The translations under genes and the position numbers were made by a program. The notes under the pieces are model-generated. The model had not been told where the DNA came from and did not search any database. It was given only the letters and a program-made list of their open reading frames with translations. Of a DNA stretch of 64,000 bases, positions 57,740 through 64,000 are shown in pieces (position 1 is the stretch's first letter; each line of letters begins with the position of its first letter). Source of the stretch: Symsagittifera roscoffensis (Eukaryota; Xenacoelomorpha; Acoela; Convolutidae); contig NC_087068.1 of NCBI RefSeq assembly GCF_963678635.1, positions 11,228,027 through 11,292,026 of the forward strand, in the 5' to 3' direction.

Positions 57740-58740
57740 TTCAGGTTCTATTCATTTCAAAACTGTTACCCCACGAGTTTTATCAAAACCAAAATTAAAC
57801 TTGTAATTGTTGCTTTTTTCGCTCATTTTTGATTCAAGAATGTGTTTTATTGATTTGTTTCATGTGCCAAGAGAAACAAGAATCAAGGCGCAGCGAAAAA
57901 ATTGCTGAGAAGCCAAGTTCTTATGTCAACAAACTAAGCATACATTAAACATGATATAAAAAAGATCACTTTTTTCAAGTTAAAAAGCAATTCAAACTAA
58001 CTAATGAGTTTTTTAAATTCTATTTAAGTTCTTATTTTGGAATAGGTTAAACTTGAATCAGATTAAATGAAATCAAAACTCAATTCTTTTGATAAAAATG
58101 AAGCGTTTTTATAATTTTAATTATCTATCTTGATAATGCAATGTTCAACAGACCAATATGATCATTGTGATCATCCCACGAAAAAAGCAATTGATCTGCC
58201 GCTATTTGTAAATCACAATATCAACCTAAGAATATTAAAATTTTGTTTTCCAGATGTGTTCAAAAATGTTTTAAAAGTGAGTCGCAAAACTGAGTCAAAT
58301 GCTAATGAATCGCAAAACTGAATTCATCGCCTGACCTTCTCAGTTATCAACCAATTTCGCCAGTTGTGAGCATTAGTTGCCTAACTGTAATGCGTTCAGG
58401 TGGCATTAAAAATGTAGGTTTGAGTCTTTTCTAAACATCTTTTTTAAATTATCTACTTGAAAAAAAATAAATTTAATTTTATTGCTTTTTTGCGGTCTAA
58501 GAAAACATGATGGAAAATAAAAACTTGTTTCTAAGCTTCCCCTCACGTGAAAACAACGAAACAATCACAAAAAAACCGAATATCTTTTGGAAAAGGAAAA
58601 AAGGTTTTTCTTTGCCTTCTTTTTTCAATGAGATATGATGAACTTGCTCGGAACATTGTGCTTTACATAAACAACTGCCGGTTATTGTTTGTTTCAAGAC
58701 TATTTTGGGAGCTATCAATTTTGTTTTGTAAGTAAGAAAT
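57740..58740. other. AT-rich interval, no supported gene
   Basis: A short open frame at 58130-58321 has no motif. The last 100 bp (to agctatcaattttgttttg/taagtaag) resemble an exon end with a donor but cannot be assigned. Confidence 0.35.
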
Positions 58741-58829
58741 ATTCGAGTATCTGCTATTGAAGATCTTCGGTCTCGAGAAGGTCGTTCGCAACCACAATAG
58801 TCGCGACAAAAAATCGCACAACTCGGCTG

Positions 58830-58925
58830 TAGCGGCTGAAATGGGACTCCCTTTCATTAAGATAATCAAATTCTAGACCTACAGAGGCGGTATCTCACTC
58901 ATGGTTGCAGTAGCTGCTATGCAGA
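58830..58925 (+). pseudogene. Degenerate copy of SLC22 exon 10
   Basis: Translation reads EMGLPFIKIIKF-stop-TYRGGISLMVAVAAM against the intact exon's GMGFPFIEMINSYIPGGS and IIFMVVLAAM. The in-frame TAG at about 58874 and loss of flanking splice sites make it non-functional. It implies that part of the transporter gene was duplicated downstream and decayed. A TIR terminus (58944) follows 20 bp later. Confidence 0.7.
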
Positions 58926-58943
58926 CTAGTTCGTTTTTAGCAT

Positions 58944-58965
58944 TACGAGGCCACACTGTGCTTTT
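58944..58965. repeat. Isolated terminus of the 57218 element
   Basis: cattacgaggccacactgtg matches the left end of the element at 57218. No partner terminus was found to its right, although ggattcc/ggatccgc motifs occur up to 59520, so this is probably a decayed copy with the right end lost. Confidence 0.6.
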
Positions 58966-59617
58966 TAGAGAACCGCCTATTTGCTTGTGTATCTCTGTGG
59001 AACAAGGAGATGAGCTTTGAGACATGTTACAATCGAACCGCCAAATTTATTCACCAATTTGTTTTGATATTCACTAGCAGATTCCTCAAAAACTAAATGT
59101 CGGCAACTAAAATGTGTTGCGGAATTTGCAAGGAGCTAAAATGGCAAATGAAGGCGATCTCTCCGCGTTTACTCGGGGAAACCGCAATTAATTGATTGAT
59201 TTCGAAGTTTATTTGAGGATTTTACAGTTTGCTATTGAACTCCGAAACTTGTTGATGTAATCCGCAATTTGTCAGTTCAAGTTGATCTCGCAGAACCCAT
59301 TACACGGTTGTATTCCCAAATATTCATAGAATCTAAAAAAAATTCTGGATCCCGCAAATCTTTTTCTTGATTTCCTGCTTGACCTAATAATTGGAGCTGC
59401 ACTACCTAAGAACCTTGTTGCAACATCTTGTCTCTGGATTCCACAACAGTAAAAAGACAAACAAAAACAGCCCTTTTGTGGATTATGTGAGAGAAATTTT
59501 CTAGCTTTGTTGTGGGATCCGCAAAAAACCGCTTTGACACGCTTTGAAATTTAATGAGAAATTTAGTAGACAAATTTTATAGCTTGTCAAAATCGCCACT
59601 TGATTCTTACTGGCAAT
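58966..59617. other. Probable remnant of a second GGAATCC element
   Basis: Scattered aatccgcaa, ggattccacaac and ggatccgcaaa motifs like those in 57218-57739, without a right terminus. No gene. Confidence 0.4.
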
Positions 59618-59873
59618 CAGTAGCGGATTTTGGGTGGAAGCGAACGCCTCCCCCCCCCCTCGGGGATTTGACCCCCTGCCGACCCAAAGGTTCCCCCCTT
59701 TGTACTGTTTTGAGATATCTATTTTTGGCGCGGTACCCTAAAATTTTTTAGTATTTATAGTGATTTGGGAGAGCTCAGAAAATCAATTTGGGTGATCGAT
59801 TTAAAAAAAATCGACCAATTTTTTGAAAATCCGCCCCTCCCCCTCTAGAAAACCCGTAGATTCACCCCTCCTG
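59618..59873 (+). mobile_element. hAT-like MITE, CAGTAGCGG subtype
   Basis: cagtagcggattttgggtgg to gtagattcacccctcctg. 256 bp with much of the middle missing. CTGGCAAT (59610-59617) and CTGACAAT (59871-59878) may be a target duplication with one mismatch, if the element ends three bases earlier than drawn. Confidence 0.75.
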
Positions 59874-61498
59874 ACAATTATTGAGCTTTTTCAATTCTAT
59901 TCGTATAGATTTCAGCTCGCTTATTTCAAATGTTTTTTGTTTAATACCTATTTTAACCGGTTGTAACGTCCTGCATGATCTGTTTCGCCTCGAATTTTTT
60001 TGACTTTAATGATACCAAAATTTAATACTGAAATAATTTAGCTGATAAAAACTTGATAAACTTTTTTAATACCTTCATATTTCTTTTCTGCATCGGAAAC
60101 TTTAAATCTTTTTTATCTTTAAGGGAGCGTTTTGTCAACAATTCAATTGTTAAAGGTCAATCCCTGTCTGCAATTTTTCAAAAAAAAGTACTCTGATGAA
60201 AAAGCGCCAACAAACAAATTTTTGAGAAACCTTTGAAAAACGCGCCAAAATGATATCACTCTACTCTACTCAATAAGAATTTACAATTGTGTCAAGCCGA
60301 AGGCACCTATGGAAAACTTGTCAGGGTAGTTAGCAAAATATGAATCTGGTTCTTGTGTTAACACCCATCAAAACCACTGAACAGGGCTTATGAGCCCGAA
60401 TAATTGAAAATTTATACGTTCAGACTGGGAAAACAAGATAAAGCAGAAGAATTGGAGAAAAAATCGAACTGCCTGACCAAACCTTCAAATGAATAATATG
60501 TGCCCAAATAAACGAAATCTTATGTTTTCAGACTCGAAAAACAAGTTAACTATTGGATGACAAGCAAAACGATTGCACGAAACAACTTAGATCTTCAAAA
60601 AGTATCTTAAATTGCCCTAAATTTCAAACAAAACAAATTGGTGGCACTTTTGATTATATGAGAGCAACATTGAGATCAAAAAAAAATTTTAACAAAAAAA
60701 GTGCTTACCATACAGTTTTATTTATGGAAATTGTACGATATGCTTTTTTTCATACAAAAAAACCCACAAAATTGAGATTAAAAGTTTTTAATATTTTTTT
60801 TGTTACCAAACTTTCTTCTGTGCTCACATATATATTTTACGGAAAAAGATTTTGCACTCAAATTTGGCTTTTTGTATTTGTGTTTAATGTAGTCCAGGTT
60901 GAGTTTTCACCCAAAAAATCTAAGAATTACAATTTTTATAATTACAATTGTTTTTTTGTTAAAACTATAAACATAAATTTGTAAAAAAAAATTAGCTTTT
61001 CTTCTCAACGATCGAAATTTTAAAAGTAAACAGTTCCAGCCATGTGCAAAAATTAAGTTTTTAGTATATATTTTTGTGTGGGAATGTTAAGATTAACTTA
61101 CATCGCTAATATTAACCAATGCTGTTTATCTGCGTGGTGACTGCCAGTTTCATTCTGGGTTTTCTTGCGACCGAAAATCTTTGGTTAGTGTGTTTTGGAT
61201 AAAACACAAAATTTCGAACAAAAATTTTTGTATTTCTATTTATGGAAAAATGATTTTCATTCAATTTCATCGATTGAAAAAATGCGTTTCATACATTTTC
61301 ATAGTCCAAAAAATGGCTTTCGCTATTTTTACGAAACCTTTGTGATAAAAAGTATGGCAAATTGGTTATTTCTTAGTTCTAGAAGGTGGCAAAAGAGCTT
61401 GTTATAAAATTCCATAGCATGGAAAAAATGCTTATCATGCTACTTTCAGACTAATATTTTTGTCTATGGATTAATATGGAAAAGTATGAAAAGCATTT
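59874..61498. other. AT-rich interval, no supported gene
   Basis: The longest open frame (143 codons, 60553-60984) is K/F/N/Y-rich as expected from AT-rich DNA and shows no domain. Around 61200-61500 are repeated gaaaaatg / catttttc words. Confidence 0.4.
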
Positions 61499-62023
61499 TT
61501 GTTCCGACTTTCGATACGAAAGTAACGGAATATTTGTGCTCGGGGTGGGTTTTTTTTTCTTCAGACAAATTTCGACTTTTTAACTAGCCATTTTTGACGG
61601 AATTTTTTTACATTATTCGAAAGGTATTGTTGTCTTGAGCTCAAATTTGAAAAGATATTTCACCTGTGATCATTTTTCGTAAAGTTATGGGGGTTTAAAG
61701 GTTGCCATTTTGGCCAATTTGGGACAATTAACGCGCGATATATTTCGCGCTATTAACGCGTAAGCGAGATTTAATCCGTCTTAGAAATCGTTTCAAATTG
61801 GTTTAACGAAAGTTATTTGCCATAAATGATTTGTTACAAGTAGCGAATTTTATCTTTTTGTACTTTATATGGCGTGTGGGGGGATGATTTTCATAAGAAA
61901 TTTCAAATTTTAGAAAAAAAAATTTTCACTTTGTTTTATTATTTTTTATGTTATTACAGCTCCATAAACCTAAATAGGCAGTCGGGACATTCAGGGCTTC
62001 GCCTTGATACGAGCAGTCTTGTT
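61499..62023 (+). repeat. TTGTT-flanked hairpin repeat, copy F
   Basis: ttgttccgactttcgatacg to gagcagtcttgtt. A clean plus-strand copy with both palindromic ends; the subterminal hairpin is cagggcttcgccttg. Confidence 0.88.
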
Positions 62024-62823
62024 TATAGTATGAAATTCTATGATAGGCATTTTTTGTCAACTAGAGAGATTAACACTTTTGTATTCAGTTCTCAAAATGG
62101 ATAGTGTTAGGGAAATTTTACAAGATATGAGTTTTTATGTCTCAGAAGATAGACACTTTTTTATCATATTCTTGAAGATGACAACAATCATAGAACGTGG
62201 ATTAGAAAAAAAATCTTGCAAGAGGAAAGTTATTTTGAAATGTTTGCAAAATAATCGAATGTGCAAAAGTCTTGTAAAATTTGGCTTGAACACTTTTGGC
62301 TAGTGTAAATTTTTAAGCACTCTTCTATCAACCGAAGGCCACAAGCAGTTTTCCTACAACTGATTGAAAAAGTCTTTAATTGTGTTGATCGAAAAATAAT
62401 TTAAAAGATTTTTAGCGCACTTTATCAGATCCTGATAAAATTTCGAAGAAAAAACTATGATGTAAAATCTTACAAGATCTTAAAAGTTTTAAGAAAAATG
62501 GTATAAATTTCTAACATGAATGATACATAATAAAACTCGCAAAATAAATAGTTTCTTAATAAGTTTGATTCCAATGTTTTGATTCAATCAACAAAGTTGA
62601 TCTTACAAAAACTTACAAACAATTTTTCTACGATCCGATAAAACATACATGTTTTATAGTAGTTTTAAATGATGAGTATTCGAATTGGAGTAAAAATGGT
62701 ATCACTAATTAAGCTGAAATTGGCTGGCCAGTGAGTGCTGAATGAACATTGAAATTAATTAAGAGCTTGTGTTCTGAAACTTAGTATAGCACGGGAGTAT
62801 AAACACAATCTGATGGCGGTGTA
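62024..62823. other. AT-rich interval, no supported gene
   Basis: Short open frames only (87 codons at 62040-62303), without motifs. Confidence 0.4.
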
Positions 62824-63560
62824 TCGACTAGCATAAAGTTCGACTAGCATTTAAAAAATTTAAATTGAATTTCGTATCGACTACCATAAAAAAATAAATA
62901 CATAAGTTCATTATTGTCAAAAATGAATATATACATAAAAAAATCATTATACACAAAAAACGTATGTAGATCACAGTTTCTCCGCACATTTCACAATTTG
63001 CGCGGTAATCAGTTTTCGGGTTATACCAATACATGTAGGGGTATGACAGATCACAATTTATCTGATAAAGATTTTCAATTACTTTTTGGTTTCTTATTTT
63101 TCAATTTTCCAATTTTTGCAAATGCAAGTTTGAATAATGAAAGGATTATGATTGTTCTTAATTTGAAAGTCTTCGAAAGTCGGAACTACAAAGCGTGGAG
63201 CAATAACTATAAAAGAAACTCCGGAAGTGCCGCATAGTCTGAAAACCAAAATGACAATCATGTCATGAAAAATTAAAGGAGGTTAGACTTTTAAATAACG
63301 GTAGGGGTGTCATAACATGTTGACGTGAGAGAATGAGTTAAATATGAGAAAAAGTCAACATTTTTCCGTCTGTGAATGTGATTTTCAAATTTTAACATGA
63401 GATAGCAGAAAATAAAAATCCCAGATAAAGAATTTCGAACTTTCTTTTTTAGCCCCACCAGATTACAAAAAGAAATTCTAATAAAGCTATCAAAATTATA
63501 TTATTCGACACATTTAAAGATTTTCAAAACTATATACTAATCGAGCTTTATGCTAGTCGA
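62824..63560. mobile_element. Possible TIR element, CGACTAGCATAAAG ends
   Basis: tcgactagcataaagttcga at 62824 and its near-complement cgagctttatgctagtcga ending at 63560 bound 737 bp. A further gtatcgactaccat lies at about 62872. No target duplication or coding sequence; a 107-codon open frame inside is AT-rich and motif-free. Confidence 0.5.
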
Positions 63561-64000
63561 ACGGTCAAAAATCGGAGGATATCTTTACCACAGTGCTAAG
63601 TGCTTCTAAGCATAGTGAATATTTTAAGGCCGACAAACTTAAAACATAAAATTTCAAAGATTATTGAAACTCATTGAGCTTATAAAAATACAAGGACAGA
63701 TTAAAAAAGTTATTAGGTAAGAAATATGTCCAAATCGAGGCATGGACATTGTTTCAGAATGAAGATCAAAAGAGCTTATCAACCTGAAAAAACTTTAAAA
63801 TTTTCCGCTCAATTTGTATAATCTTTAATCACGCAAACTATTTAAATATCAAAAACTGCTGCAAAATCCTGCTTTACCTTGTCAAATAAAGTTTAAAGGC
63901 ATATATCCAAAAAAATTCAAATATCTTTTTTGCTGTTTTTAAGCAAACGTATGCAGTTTTTACCACATAAAAATTTAATTTTTTTGGGGGCTTACATCAG
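63561..64000. other. AT-rich window edge
   Basis: Nothing recognised. Confidence 0.4.

Noticed and set aside
60553-60984. 143-codon gene
   Set aside because: Composition is what AT-rich DNA gives by chance; no motif, start context or splice partners.

Overview
This is nuclear DNA of an invertebrate animal. It is AT-rich, has one multi-exon gene with ordinary animal splice sites, and is dominated by transposable elements (BEL/Pao and other LTR elements, hAT-like MITEs, foldback elements). The species cannot be named from the sequence.

Host genes. The one confidently assembled gene is a member of the SLC22 organic ion transporter family on the + strand, 30757-53423. It has 12 coding exons and 631 codons of protein, and every exon joins in frame. 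Intron 1 (13.8 kb) needs a GC-AG splice pair and contains a complete BEL retrotransposon. A degenerate copy of SLC22 exon 10 lies downstream near 58830, in a region whose flanks are partly duplicated. On the - strand, 5983-7269 holds exon-like pieces of an unrecognised gene or pseudogene.

Mobile elements. (1) 34779-44472 is a BEL/Pao element with 463-bp LTRs that differ at one base by eye, a 5-bp target duplication, a primer site, a 2230-codon Gag-Pol frame and an extra upstream frame with an SGNH-hydrolase-like N-terminus. Its LTR carries a tRNA-like block with good RNA polymerase III A and B boxes, placed where the RNA polymerase II start is expected. (2) Two internally deleted LTR elements lie at 20117-21328 and 23078-25107, and a gag remnant sits at the left edge. 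(3) 11728-18590 is an array of 656-bp and ~1511-bp units built on a hAT-like MITE; dispersed MITE relatives occur across the window, two of them with perfect 8-bp target duplications. (4) A ~530-bp hairpin-ended family has six good copies and several old ones. (5) Several single-copy inverted-repeat elements lie at 7717, 21452, 26334, 29401, 31142, 49255, 51521, 57218 and 62824.

Layout: 1-11.7 kb, repeats plus the - strand exon cluster; 11.7-19.6 kb, MITE array; 20-25 kb, broken LTR elements and a G/C-tract element; 25-30.7 kb, mostly featureless AT-rich DNA with two inverted-repeat elements; 30.7-53.4 kb, the SLC22 gene with its repeat-filled introns; 53.4-64 kb, duplicated gene flank, repeats and AT-rich DNA. 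All identity statements are by eye; no alignment or database search was run.
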